NCBI GenBank assembly: GCA_902586485.1
Contig: CACIHO010000007.1
Location: forward strand, 1-64,000
Length of the DNA: 64,000 nucleotides
Direction: 5' to 3'
Origin: an uncultured Pelagibacteraceae bacterium
Lineage (GTDB): Bacteria; Pseudomonadota; Alphaproteobacteria; Pelagibacterales; Pelagibacteraceae
Shown: in pieces, positions 1-7,654 of the stretch
Position numbering within the stretch: the first letter of the stretch is position 1
How the letters are laid out: each line of letters begins with the position of its first letter
Position numbers and translations under genes: made by a program
Notes under the pieces: model-generated
Database searches by the model: none
What the model was told of the DNA's origin: nothing
What the model saw: the letters and a program-made list of their open reading frames with translations, nothing else

Positions 1-321
1 TCTTTCATTTCCAACTGAAATGTAAAACTTTAATGGATCAATAATTTGAAATCTTGCAAATGCATCTACTATTAAACGTTTTTGATCTGACGCAATAACC
101 TCTTCTGGTGGAGCATCTAAGTTCAAAATTCTTTTATCTAAATAAACAACGTTTTGAATAAATGGAATTTTAAAGTTAAGTCCAGGTTTCATTATAATTC
201 TTTTTGGATCACCAAATTGAAGTATAATTGCTTGATTAACTTCTTTAACAATAATTACTGATAAAAAAGCTACAACACCAATTGCAACTAGTACACCAGC
301 TAATATTTTTCCAGCTTTCAT
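1..321 (-). CDS. hflC: HflC, membrane protease regulator (partial, 3' end outside window)
   Basis: N-terminal 107 residues of an SPFH/band-7 protein. HflC pairs with HflK in a large inner-membrane complex facing the periplasm that surrounds and restrains the FtsH protease. One N-terminal membrane segment (about residues 5-26) is followed by the start of the SPFH domain, with the typical 'KPGLNFKIPF' turn and 'LDKRILNLD' strand. The ATG lies one base after the hflK stop, so the two are co-transcribed and probably translationally coupled. The gene runs off the left edge, so nothing can be said about its C-terminus. Confidence 0.93.
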   Translation of the reverse strand, partial: MKAGKILAGVLVAIGVVAFLSVIIVKEVNQAIILQFGDPKRIIMKPGLNFKIPFIQNVVYLDKRILNLDAPPEEVIASDQKRLIVDAFARFQIIDPLKFYISVGNER

Positions 322-322
322 T

Positions 323-1279
323 TTAATTTGTCGCTTTCTTTTTTAACTCAGGTAAAGGTAAATATGGAACTACGCCCGAGCCTGCATTTTTTTCTATTAT
401 TACTTTATCAATATCTGCTAAAACTTTTTCCATAGTTTCTAAATACATTCTTTCTTGCGTTACTGCTTTTGCATTTTTATATTCGTTGTAGATTGCTATA
501 AATCTACTTGCTTCACCCTCAGCTTTTGCAACAACTTCTTTTTTATATGCTTCTGCTGCTTGTAAAATTTTTTGTGCTTCCCCTCGTGCTCTTGGTATTA
601 CATCGTTAGCATAAGCTTCAGCTTCGTTTTTTGATCTTTCCATGTCTGCTCTTGCAGCCTGTACATCTCTAAATGCATCAATTACTTGATCTGGTGGGTC
701 AGCTTTCTGTGTTTGTACTTGGGTAATTTGAATTCCACTTTCGTAGTCATCTAATATAGTTTGAATAATTTCTTGAGTTTCGAGCTCAATTTTAGATCTT
801 CCCTCTGTTAAAATTGGTTGAATATCACTTTTTGCAATTACTTCCCTCATTGCAGTTTCGGCAGCCGCTTTAACTGTGCCTTCTGGGTCTTGAATTTTGA
901 ATAAAAAATTACCAGCATCTTTAATTACCCAAAATACAGAAAAGTCTATATTAACAATATTTTCATCCCCAGTTAACATCAAGCTTTCTTGTGGAACATC
1001 AGCAACACCACCACCTGTAGAAAAACCACTGTCTCTCTCAGATCTAAATCCTATATCCATTCTATTTACCTTAGTCACTTTTGGTGTTTGAACAGTCTCA
1101 ACAGGAAAAGGTATATGATAGTTTAAGCCAGGTTGTGTAGTTTTTACAAACTTACCAAATCTTAGTACAACGCCTTGTTCATCGGGTAATACTCTATAAA
1201 GTCCGCTCGCTAACCATACAAATACTAAAACTAATAAAATTAGACTTATTGATTTTCCTCCCGAAGTTTTTTTTTCCAC
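323..1279 (-). CDS. hflK: HflK, membrane protease regulator (main reading frame; N-terminus in another frame)
   Basis: SPFH/band-7 protein that forms the HflK-HflC complex controlling FtsH. This frame opens with GTG and encodes a membrane segment (about residues 10-27), the SPFH domain ('LPDEQGVVLRFGKF', 'PGLNYHIPFPVETV') and a long Ala/Glu-rich helical region ending in Pro/Lys. The usual Gly/Pro-rich cytoplasmic N-terminus of HflK is missing from this frame. It is found directly upstream in the -1-shifted frame, separated by a run of nine A. An AGGAGG lies 10 bases before the GTG, so a short form could be initiated there. The full gene probably spans to position 1427 and gives about 368 residues. 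Confidence 0.88.
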   Translation of the reverse strand: MEKKTSGGKSISLILLVLVFVWLASGLYRVLPDEQGVVLRFGKFVKTTQPGLNYHIPFPVETVQTPKVTKVNRMDIGFRSERDSGFSTGGGVADVPQESLMLTGDENIVNIDFSVFWVIKDAGNFLFKIQDPEGTVKAAAETAMREVIAKSDIQPILTEGRSKIELETQEIIQTILDDYESGIQITQVQTQKADPPDQVIDAFRDVQAARADMERSKNEAEAYANDVIPRARGEAQKILQAAEAYKKEVVAKAEGEASRFIAIYNEYKNAKAVTQERMYLETMEKVLADIDKVIIEKNAGSGVVPYLPLPELKKKATN

Positions 1280-1427
1280 CAGGTAAAAACCTCCTGATTT
1301 TATCTTGAAGATCTCTAATTAATTCATCAACATTTGGAGGTCTTGGACCTCTACCTGATCCATTACCACTACCACCTCCACCAGGAGGTGCACCCCAAGG
1401 GCTTTGGTCTTTGAAATCATCTGGCAT
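1266..1427 (-). pseudogene. hflK: N-terminal part of hflK, out of frame with the rest
   Basis: About 53 codons starting at ATG (MPDDFKDQSPWG, then a Gly-rich stretch, then DELIRDLQDKIRRFLPGGKK) match the cytoplasmic N-terminus typical of HflK. At nine consecutive A residues (T run at 1267-1275 on the plus strand) the frame continues into unrelated sequence. Dropping one A joins it exactly to the HflK membrane segment (PGGKK-TSGGKS). This may be a sequencing or assembly error, a real mutation, or a site rescued by RNA polymerase slippage; the sequence alone cannot decide. Confidence 0.75.
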
Positions 1428-1478
1428 ATGTCAACTTATATAGTGTCTTTAATGTAAAAAACAAGTAATGATAGTTTT

Positions 1479-2303
1479 ATGAAGGATAAAAAACCTGAAC
1501 TTAGTGCCGCAATGAAAAGTAAGCTAGAGCCTAAAAAATTCACTAAAAATCCTATTCTAGGAACAAAGTTTACAATAGCAATCTCTAGTGCAAAAGGTGG
1601 AGTTGGAAAATCCACATTTGCAACGAATCTTGCTTTAGCCCTTAAAAAAGTTGGGTGCAAGGTTGGTCTTTTGGATGCGGATATTTATGGTCCATCAATT
1701 CCTAAAATGTTTAATATTAACGAAAAACCAAAAAGTGATGGTCAAAAATTAGATCCAATTAAAAAATATGACATACAATGTATGTCTATTGGTTTTTTAG
1801 CTGATCAACAAACGCCGATGATATGGCGTGGACCTATGGTAACAAGTGCTATTAAAACTTTCACTCAGAAAGTAAATTGGAAAGATTTAGATTTTATTAT
1901 TGTTGATATGCCACCAGGCACTGGTGATACTCAATTGACATTTTCTCAAGAAATAAAAATGGATGGTGCAATAATTGTTAGTACGCCACAAGAAGTAGCA
2001 CTTTTAGATGTAAAAAGAGGAATTAAAATGTTTGATAAACTTGGAGTTAAGATTTTAGGTTTAGTTGATAATATGAGTTTTTTTATTGGAGATGATGGAA
2101 AAAAATATAAAATTTTTGGAGAAGGCGGGGTTAAAAAAACTGCAGAGGAATTCCAAAAAGAATTTTTAGGTGAAATTCCAATTAATCCAGAAATTGGTAA
2201 AACTGGTGATGAAGGAATGCCAATTGTGGAAGCTAGCCCTGAGCATGAAATTTCTATGATATATTTAAATTTTGCTGAAAAAATCAAATCAACTTATCTT
2301 TAA
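1479..2303 (+). CDS. mrp: Mrp/ApbC-type P-loop ATPase, Fe-S cluster carrier
   Basis: ATP-binding scaffold/carrier for iron-sulfur clusters (Mrp/NBP35 family, cytoplasmic). Deviant Walker A at residues 39-46 (KGGVGKST), then the family blocks [12 protein letters not shown] and 'PMIWRGPMV', and 'DMPPGTGD' as Walker B/switch. At 274 residues it lacks the N-terminal MIP18/DUF59 domain of longer Mrp proteins. Where many family members have a CxxC, this one reads [16 protein letters not shown] with no cysteines. As I recall that is common in alphaproteobacterial Mrp, but it leaves the cluster ligands unassigned. Divergent from hflK. Its 3' end overlaps the 3' end of thyX by 20 bases. Confidence 0.9.
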   Translation: MKDKKPELSAAMKSKLEPKKFTKNPILGTKFTIAISSAKGGVGKSTFATNLALALKKVGCKVGLLDADIYGPSIPKMFNINEKPKSDGQKLDPIKKYDIQCMSIGFLADQQTPMIWRGPMVTSAIKTFTQKVNWKDLDFIIVDMPPGTGDTQLTFSQEIKMDGAIIVSTPQEVALLDVKRGIKMFDKLGVKILGLVDNMSFFIGDDGKKYKIFGEGGVKKTAEEFQKEFLGEIPINPEIGKTGDEGMPIVEASPEHEISMIYLNFAEKIKSTYL

Positions 2304-3231
2304 GGTCAAAAGCAGTCATTAATTCATTCCACTCTCTTTTAGACAAACCAGAACTTTCAACATCTACATTTTCGCCTTTAATAAGTTTTTGAATAATTAA
2401 TTTTCCTTTTGCAGAAACCTCGGTTCCACCAACTCTATAATCCATAAAGGCATCGTAAGTTATAGGAACCCATTTTTTTACAGTATCCAGCATTATATCA
2501 GCATAAACTCTAATCTCATATTGAGCATGACTATCAGCTCTCAATCTTAAAAAATTCATTAAATTTAATAAATCAGTTTTCCAATACCATTGGGTGTAGG
2601 TATTTAATGTTAAATTCATTCTTGCAAGTTCTCTTGCTAAACCTTTTTTGTTTTCATCAATAGTTGATCCATCAAATCTTTCATTAAGCATAGTCTCGTA
2701 ATTATCATAAGTTCTCTCTGCATCACTTTTTAAAAGTTCTAAAACTTCCTCCGCTTGTTTTCCTTCCAATACATCGCCTCTACCCTGTCTGTTACTAGTT
2801 GATTGAGCAGCTAAATTTTCTTGTGAAGGCAAATAAAATTCTTTATCCAAAATTGAATACCTCGCAGAATATTCATTCACATTTGCAGTTCTGTGTCTAA
2901 TCCATTGTCTTGCAATAAATATCGGAAGTTTAACATGATATTTAATTTCACACATTTCAAATGGAGTACTGTGCCAGTGCCTCATCAAATATTTAATTAA
3001 ACCTTTGTCGGTCGAAACTTGTTTTGTACCTTTTCCATAAGATACTCTAGCTGATTGAACTATTGATGTATCATCACCCATATAATCTACAACTCTAACA
3101 AAACCATGGTCTAAAGCTGGGATTGCTTCATATAAGATTTTTTCAAGTTCAGGAGCAGTAACTCTCTTGGTCTGATTGCTTTGAGATTGTTGATTTTTTA
3201 TTTCTTCTTGTTGTTCTTTAGTTAATTTCAT
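2284..3231 (-). CDS. thyX: Flavin-dependent thymidylate synthase
   Basis: Makes dTMP from dUMP using FAD, NADPH and methylene-tetrahydrofolate. The ThyX signature RHR-x7-S is present at about residues 112-122 ([11 protein letters not shown]). The frame stays open for 41 more codons upstream, but that extension crosses the tmRNA promoter and acceptor piece and looks nothing like ThyX, so the ATG giving MKLTKEQQ (315 aa) is chosen. ThyX releases tetrahydrofolate directly rather than dihydrofolate, so it does not depend on dihydrofolate reductase recycling. Transcribed divergently from ssrA with about 40 bases between them. Confidence 0.93.
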   Translation of the reverse strand: MKLTKEQQEEIKNQQSQSNQTKRVTAPELEKILYEAIPALDHGFVRVVDYMGDDTSIVQSARVSYGKGTKQVSTDKGLIKYLMRHWHSTPFEMCEIKYHVKLPIFIARQWIRHRTANVNEYSARYSILDKEFYLPSQENLAAQSTSNRQGRGDVLEGKQAEEVLELLKSDAERTYDNYETMLNERFDGSTIDENKKGLARELARMNLTLNTYTQWYWKTDLLNLMNFLRLRADSHAQYEIRVYADIMLDTVKKWVPITYDAFMDYRVGGTEVSAKGKLIIQKLIKGENVDVESSGLSKREWNELMTAFDLKDKLI

Positions 3232-3239
3232 GATTGTTA

Positions 3240-3267
3240 TTGAATCTGTTGTAATTACTTTTATATT
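3240..3267 (+). promoter_or_regulatory. Probable promoter of the permuted tmRNA
   Basis: TTGAAT at 3240-3245 and TATATT at 3262-3267 are separated by 16 bases. This places the start near 3274, just before the first hairpin of the tmRNA acceptor piece. It sits in the short gap between divergent thyX and ssrA. AT-rich DNA gives many weak matches, so confidence is modest. Confidence 0.4.
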
Positions 3268-3273
3268 AATAAC

Positions 3274-3532
3274 GTTGGTTTTCCAACTACGACGATAAAC
3301 GAATTTCGTAATAACCATTGCGGACGTGGGGGCAGTACCCACCACCTCCACCATTACAACTTATGGGGGTGAACTAGAATCGACGGGTGACTAAAGGCTA
3401 TTCTTTCGTTCGGGATTGTTCCACCGTAACGGGCTAATTTATAATTGCTAACGAAAGTTACGCACTTGCTGCCTAATTAACTTAGTTAATTAAGCAAACG
3501 GGGTCTGGGGCACCTGGCAACAGAACGCCCCT
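3274..3532 (+). ncRNA. ssrA: Circularly permuted two-piece tmRNA (ssrA)
   Basis: tmRNA rescues stalled ribosomes and tags the unfinished protein. The acceptor piece comes first. It has small hairpins (GTTGG/CCAAC; TACGA/TCGTA), a T arm at 3326-3342 (GTGGG, 7-base loop GGCAGTA, CCCAC), the 3' acceptor strand CACCTCC and an encoded ACCA ending at 3353. An 11-base spacer (3354-3364) follows. The coding piece then starts GGGGGTG, which pairs with CACCTCC over seven positions including one G-U, and continues 'AACTAGAATCGACGGG'. The tag reading frame at 3447-3476 encodes ANESYALAA then TAA. The piece ends in a GNRA-capped hairpin (CTG-GCAA-CAG inside GGGGC/GCCCC). Exact mature ends are estimated. 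The permuted layout is an alphaproteobacterial trait. Confidence 0.93.
3508..3531 (+). repeat. Left copy of 24-base direct repeat (att-like), inside ssrA 3' end
   Basis: Identical to 4960-4983. It folds into a hairpin with outer stem GGGC/GCCC, an internal loop and a CTG-GCAA-CAG cap. Here it is the functional end of the tmRNA coding piece. A perfect 7-base inverted repeat (CTAATTT/AAATTAG, 3535-3549) with TTTT after it follows and could be a weak terminator supplied by the insert. Confidence 0.85.
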
Positions 3533-3588
3533 TCCTAATTTGAAATTAGTTTTGAGTATCAACGTAAATTTAAAAACACAACCTGATG

Positions 3589-3606
3589 ACTCGTCACCTA
3601 CTCGTT
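3589..3606 (+). repeat. Tandem ACTCGTC-type repeats near left end of insert
   Basis: ACTCGTC at 3589-3595 and ACTCGTT at 3600-3606, start-to-start distance 11 bases (one helical turn). The 17 bases match those at 4882-4898 with only two differences (CC for TT). About 57 bases inside the left repeat boundary. The placement resembles integrase arm-type sites. Confidence 0.7.
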
Positions 3607-3615
3607 ATTATTTTT

Positions 3616-4119
3616 CTATAAAGGCCACTTAAAATTAAATTTGTCGATATAATACGTTTTATAAATGAAATCCAAATCATCTTTCCAATTATTTCGTGTG
3701 TCTTCTCTATGATAAAATTCACCATCTTTTTTTTTCTTATTAATAAGATTTCTTAAAAGGTAGCTCAATTTGATCAATCTTTTTTCACTTAATGGAGTAC
3801 CCCAAGTAGCCATGTAAGCAGGTGATTGAACAAATGGTAAATCTTCATTCTCCATTAGAAACTTTAAAATATATTCTCTCTCAGGAAAAGTCATATAACC
3901 AGCTTGATAACCAAGTGTACTCAACATTCCTTTTTCTGGAAATCCAACTCTTCTTTTGCCATCAAGGTATTGCTGTTTTCTAGTTGCCCATTCTTTTTTA
4001 ACCTCTTCTATTTTTTTAATAGCTTCATTTTTTTGAGGTTTATTTTTAGAAATAATATCTGTAGCGTTTTTGAAAAGATTTGAAAGTTCATTATCACTCC
4101 ACTCAGATAATTTTTTCAT
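3616..4119 (-). CDS. Unrecognised 167-residue protein in ssrA insert
   Basis: I do not recognise this family. It is a soluble, charged protein without signal peptide or membrane segment. Residues about 1-50 are Lys/Glu-rich and probably helical (with 'KIEEVKKEWATRK'). A more conserved-looking core with aromatic and Pro/Gly residues follows ('GFPEKGMLSTLGYQAGYMTFPEREYIL', 'YMATWGTPLSEKRLIKLSYLLRNLI'). The C-terminus is rich in Tyr, Phe and Asp. Its ATG overlaps the stop of the upstream membrane-protein gene by one base (TAATG), so the two form an operon. Both lie between the repeated tmRNA ends and are candidate cargo of the element. Confidence 0.7.
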   Translation of the reverse strand: MKKLSEWSDNELSNLFKNATDIISKNKPQKNEAIKKIEEVKKEWATRKQQYLDGKRRVGFPEKGMLSTLGYQAGYMTFPEREYILKFLMENEDLPFVQSPAYMATWGTPLSEKRLIKLSYLLRNLINKKKKDGEFYHREDTRNNWKDDLDFIYKTYYIDKFNFKWPL

Positions 4120-4775
4120 TATTTCTTATTTCTAGTTTCTTGATTAATTTTCTCTCCATATTCCTTAATTTTTTCTTGTTCTAATTTTTGTTCCTTTTTT
4201 TTAGCTAATTTTTTTGCAGCGTAATATCCTAAGATTCCTCCAACAGGAGCTAATACCCATGCACCATTAATAAATACCATTGCTCCTAAAAACTTGCCTG
4301 CTATTCCCAAAGATCCTCCTAACGTAGCACCAATAGCTGCACCACCCAAAGTTCCAATACTTTTTTTAGTAACGACAGCCTCAGCTGTTTTTGCAACAGG
4401 AGATTTTTTTAATTCTTCAAGTTTTCTTAAAGCTTCTTGTCTTCTTGCCAATGCTTCAGCTTCTTTTTGCTTTTGTTCTAATTCTTCTCTCTCTAATTGT
4501 CTTTTTCTCTCATTGACTGCAGAGAATGCTGAAAAGATCAATGTTAGTAAAATTAAAATTATTATTGATGGTCTAGCTAAATTCAAAGATAGGCCAATAA
4601 CATCATTAGGATATTTTTGTCTAAACTCTAAAATATTTTCGTATTCGTAAGGAATATAGAAAGCCGCAAAAATAAGTGACAAAAGAATAAATATTATTGG
4701 AACCTTTGGCCCTAATTTTTCAACTAATTTTCCTAATAAGGTAATTCTTGCTATTTGCCTAATAATCCAATTCAT
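4119..4775 (-). CDS. Unrecognised membrane protein with coiled coil and glycine-zipper segment
   Basis: 218 residues, family not recognised. Order of parts: an amphipathic start; a first membrane helix (about 25-45, 'VPIIFILLSLIFAAFYIP'); a second (about 70-88, 'PSIIILILLTLIFSAFSAV'); a long Arg/Lys/Glu/Gln coiled coil (about 88-127); a Gly/Ala-rich hydrophobic stretch (about 140-188, 'LGGAAIGATLGGSLGIAGKF') like a glycine zipper; and a Lys/Glu-rich tail. Glycine zippers of this kind occur in membrane-inserting or oligomerising proteins, but that does not fix a function. First gene of the two-gene operon in the ssrA insert. No Shine-Dalgarno stronger than its neighbours' is visible. Confidence 0.7.
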   Translation of the reverse strand: MNWIIRQIARITLLGKLVEKLGPKVPIIFILLSLIFAAFYIPYEYENILEFRQKYPNDVIGLSLNLARPSIIILILLTLIFSAFSAVNERKRQLEREELEQKQKEAEALARRQEALRKLEELKKSPVAKTAEAVVTKKSIGTLGGAAIGATLGGSLGIAGKFLGAMVFINGAWVLAPVGGILGYYAAKKLAKKKEQKLEQEKIKEYGEKINQETRNKK

Positions 4776-4866
4776 TGATCAATCAAAAGCTTATAAGTTA
4801 AAAGAGTTAATTCTAGAGCTATCAAAACTTCCAACACACTACAATCTAACAGTTTTTAATTAATTG

Positions 4867-4899
4867 GACGAGTCGATTTTCACTCGTCATTTACTCGTC
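4867..4899 (+). repeat. ACTCGTC repeats near right end of insert, one inverted
   Basis: GACGAGT (4867-4873) is the reverse complement of ACTCGTC (4882-4888), giving a 7-base inverted repeat with an 8-base loop. Another direct copy follows at 4893-4899, again 11 bases from the previous one. It lies about 60 bases inside the right repeat boundary and mirrors the pair at the left end. The 212-base gene-free stretch 4776-4987 otherwise contains only the right direct repeat. Confidence 0.7.
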
Positions 4900-4959
4900 C
4901 TAATACGTAAGATTTATGTGATTTTGTAAAAAAATTTGGCTATAATCAAACAAAGTTAA

Positions 4960-4983
4960 GGGCACCTGGCAACAGAACGCCCC
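4960..4983 (+). repeat. Right copy of 24-base direct repeat (displaced tmRNA end)
   Basis: Exact copy of the tmRNA 3' hairpin with no other tmRNA sequence beside it, so it is not a second tmRNA gene. It stops five bases before the ppdK stop codon. The T-rich sequence just after it on the plus strand may be the original downstream flank of ssrA before insertion. Confidence 0.85.
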
Positions 4984-4987
4984 CTAT

Positions 4988-7654
4988 TTAATTTAATTTT
5001 TTTTTAATTTCAGCTTGAGCAGCAGCCAACCTTGCAACAGGAACTCTATAAGGTGAACAGGAAACATAGTTCAATCCTGCATTAGAACAAAAAGATATAC
5101 TACGAGGGTCTCCTCCATGCTCTCCACAGATACCTAGCTTTAGATTTTTGTTTTGTTTTCGACCTTTTTCGACTGCTATTTCAACCAAATCTGAAACCCC
5201 TTCATCTATTGAAACAAAAGGATCAACAGAAAATATTTTGTTTTCTAAATAATCATTTAAAAATTTACCACTATCATCTCTACTGATCCCAAAAGTAGTC
5301 TGTGTTAAATCATTTGTTCCAAAACTAAAGAATTCTGCATGCTTAGCGATCTCCTTTGCTTTTATTGCCGCTCTAGGTAATTCAATCATCGTTCCTACTA
5401 AAAACTCTATTTTCAATTTATTTTCTTGTTGAACTTGACTAGCTGTTCTAATCACTAATTCTTTCATTATTTTAATCTCAGCCTCCGTAGATACTAAAGG
5501 TATCATTATTTCAGGAAATGCAGATTTAATTTTATTTTTTTTAAGGTAAACCAAAGCTTCAAATATTGCTTTGCATTGCATTTCATAAATTTCAGGAAAA
5601 GATATTCCCAGACGACATCCTCTATGACCTAACATAGGATTTTGCTCATGGAGTTCTTCAATTCTTGACTCAACCTCTTTAATTGTAAGATTAACCATAA
5701 TAGCAACCTCATTAATTTCTTTTTCTGTACGTGGTAAAAATTCATGTAATGGTGGGTCCAACAATCTAACTGTGACTGGTAATCCACTCATGATTTTAAA
5801 AATATCTATAAAATCTTTTCTTTGATGCGGTAACAGTTTTCGTAATGCTATTGCTCTGTCCTCTTTTGTTTTAGATAATATCATTTCTCTTACAGATAAA
5901 ATCCGTTCTTCGTCAAAAAACATATGTTCTGTTCTGCATAATCCAATACCCTCTGCACCAAAATCTTTTGCTGTTTTGGTATCATTTGGCGTTTCAGAAT
6001 TTGTTCTTACTTTTAATTTTCTAAAGCTATCTGCCCAAGACATTAACTTGGAAAAATCACCAGATATTTCAGGCTTCACAGTTGAAACACTTCCAGCGAT
6101 AATTCTTCCAGTTGATCCATCGATAGTGATTACGTCTCCTTCTTTAATTTCCATTGAAGAAGTTTTAAAAGATTTATTTTCATAGTTTATATCAATTTCA
6201 CTTGATCCTGATACACATGGTCTCCCCATACCTCTTGCAACAACAGCTGCATGACTTGTCATTCCTCCTCTAGCAGTCAAAATTCCTTTAGCAGCATGCA
6301 TTCCTTGTATATCTTCTGGAGAGGTCTCTACTCTAACCAAAATTGTATCTTGCATCATTGCGGTTAATCTTTCAGCCTCTTCTGATGTAAATACAACTTT
6401 ACCACTGGCTGCACCTGGTGATGCTGGCAATCCATTTGCTATTATATTAATTGAAGTTTTTTCATTCAAAGTAGGGTGCAAAAGTGTGTCTAAAGAATTT
6501 GGGTCAATTCTTAATACAGCTTCCTTTTTAGAGATTAATTTTTCATTAACCATATCAACTGCGATCTTGACTGCTGATTTTGCTGTTCTTTTTCCTGATC
6601 TTGTTTGAAGCATCCATAGTTTATTACTTTCTACAGTAAACTCTACGTCTTGCATATCTTTGTAATGCATCTCTAATTTTTTCAAAATTTTTTGAAGTTC
6701 TTTAAAGACTTTAGGCATAGATTCTTCCATTGATAATTCTTTTACTCTAGCATCTCTCCTAGCTTTTTTGGTTATGTATTGAGGAGTCCTTGTACCCGCT
6801 ACAACATCTTCGCCTTGAGCATTAATTAAATACTCACCATATATTTCATTTGATCCATCTGATGGATTTCTTGTAAACACTACTCCTGTTGCACAATCAT
6901 CACCCATATTTCCAAAAACCATTGATTGAACATTTACTGCAGTTCCCCACTCTGCTGGGATTTGATTTAGTTTTCTATAAACTTTTGCTCTATTACTTTC
7001 CCATGATAAAAATACTGCACTTATTGCTCCCAGCAATTGTTCATGAACATCTTGGGGAAAATCTTTTTTTGCCTTTTCTTTTACTGTTCTTTTAAAATCT
7101 TCAATTAATCCATCCCAATCACTTTCATCTAAATCTGTATCTAACAAAACACCTTTCGTAAGTTTATAATTTTCAATTAATTCCTCAAAATGATAGCCTT
7201 CAACACCCATTACAACATTTCCGTACATTTGAATGAATCTTCTATAGCTGTCTTTAGCAAATCTTCCATTTGAAGTTTTAATTGCTAAAGCTTTGACTGT
7301 TTTATCGTTCAGACCAAGATTTAGAATAGTATCCATCATACCTGGCATTGATACTCTTGCACCAGACCGCACAGACAATAAAAGTGGATTTTTTAAGTCC
7401 CCAAATTTCTTAGAAACATTTTTTTCAATTAATTTCAATTCTTTTTTAATTTGAGAAATTAAATTTTTGTTTAGTTTTTTTTTATCCTTGTAAAAAATTT
7501 CACAAACTTTTGTAGATATTGTAAAACCAGGAGGCACTGGAAGACCCATTCTTCCCATTTCAGAGAGATTAGCACCTTTTCCCCCTAAAAAGTTTTTAGG
7601 GTTTTTAATTTTTTTACTATCTTTAGAATTAAAGTTTAATAAAAGTTTTTTCAT
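4988..7654 (-). CDS. ppdK: Pyruvate, phosphate dikinase
   Basis: Interconverts pyruvate + ATP + Pi with phosphoenolpyruvate + AMP + PPi, allowing gluconeogenesis or pyrophosphate-linked glycolysis in the cytoplasm. At 888 residues it is full length. The N-terminal nucleotide-binding domain begins 'FLGGKGANLSEMGRMGLPVPPGF'. The swivelling phosphohistidine domain carries GGMTSHAAVVARG with the phosphorylated His near residue 468. The C-terminal TIM-barrel PEP domain has 'FFSFGTNDLTQTTFGISRDD' and 'GICGEHGGDP' with the catalytic Cys. The stop of glyS and the ATG of this gene share one base. It fits with the gap/pgk/fba genes elsewhere in the window as the lower entry to gluconeogenesis. Confidence 0.97.
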   Translation of the reverse strand: MKKLLLNFNSKDSKKIKNPKNFLGGKGANLSEMGRMGLPVPPGFTISTKVCEIFYKDKKKLNKNLISQIKKELKLIEKNVSKKFGDLKNPLLLSVRSGARVSMPGMMDTILNLGLNDKTVKALAIKTSNGRFAKDSYRRFIQMYGNVVMGVEGYHFEELIENYKLTKGVLLDTDLDESDWDGLIEDFKRTVKEKAKKDFPQDVHEQLLGAISAVFLSWESNRAKVYRKLNQIPAEWGTAVNVQSMVFGNMGDDCATGVVFTRNPSDGSNEIYGEYLINAQGEDVVAGTRTPQYITKKARRDARVKELSMEESMPKVFKELQKILKKLEMHYKDMQDVEFTVESNKLWMLQTRSGKRTAKSAVKIAVDMVNEKLISKKEAVLRIDPNSLDTLLHPTLNEKTSINIIANGLPASPGAASGKVVFTSEEAERLTAMMQDTILVRVETSPEDIQGMHAAKGILTARGGMTSHAAVVARGMGRPCVSGSSEIDINYENKSFKTSSMEIKEGDVITIDGSTGRIIAGSVSTVKPEISGDFSKLMSWADSFRKLKVRTNSETPNDTKTAKDFGAEGIGLCRTEHMFFDEERILSVREMILSKTKEDRAIALRKLLPHQRKDFIDIFKIMSGLPVTVRLLDPPLHEFLPRTEKEINEVAIMVNLTIKEVESRIEELHEQNPMLGHRGCRLGISFPEIYEMQCKAIFEALVYLKKNKIKSAFPEIMIPLVSTEAEIKIMKELVIRTASQVQQENKLKIEFLVGTMIELPRAAIKAKEIAKHAEFFSFGTNDLTQTTFGISRDDSGKFLNDYLENKIFSVDPFVSIDEGVSDLVEIAVEKGRKQNKNLKLGICGEHGGDPRSISFCSNAGLNYVSCSPYRVPVARLAAAQAEIKKKLN

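Larger units (their letters stand above)
3508..4983. mobile_element. Putative integrated element in ssrA, bounded by a 24-base direct repeat
   Basis: The last 24 bases of the tmRNA coding piece (3508-3531, a GNRA-loop hairpin) recur exactly at 4960-4983 in the same orientation, far from any other tmRNA sequence. Between the copies lie two minus-strand genes of unknown function and, just inside each end, repeats of ACTCGTC spaced 11 bases apart. Ends of tmRNA genes are classic targets of tyrosine integrases, which restore the gene and leave the displaced end as a direct repeat. No integrase gene is present, so this would be a remnant, a satellite mobilised in trans, or a decayed island. The link to integration is inference; the repeat is directly visible. 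Confidence 0.65.

Noticed and set aside
3232..3354. An open N-terminal extension of thyX adding 41 codons
   Set aside because: It runs across the tmRNA promoter and acceptor piece, including the encoded CCA, and has no ThyX character; the ATG at 3231 fits the family.
3535..3553. Strong intrinsic terminator after tmRNA (CTAATTT/AAATTAG then TTTT)
   Set aside because: The stem is all but two pairs A-T with a one-base loop, too weak to list as a confident terminator; noted only as a possibility.
4960..4983. A second tmRNA or independent small RNA at the isolated hairpin
   Set aside because: Only the terminal hairpin is present; no acceptor stem, tag frame or pseudoknots surround it. A displaced gene end explains it better.
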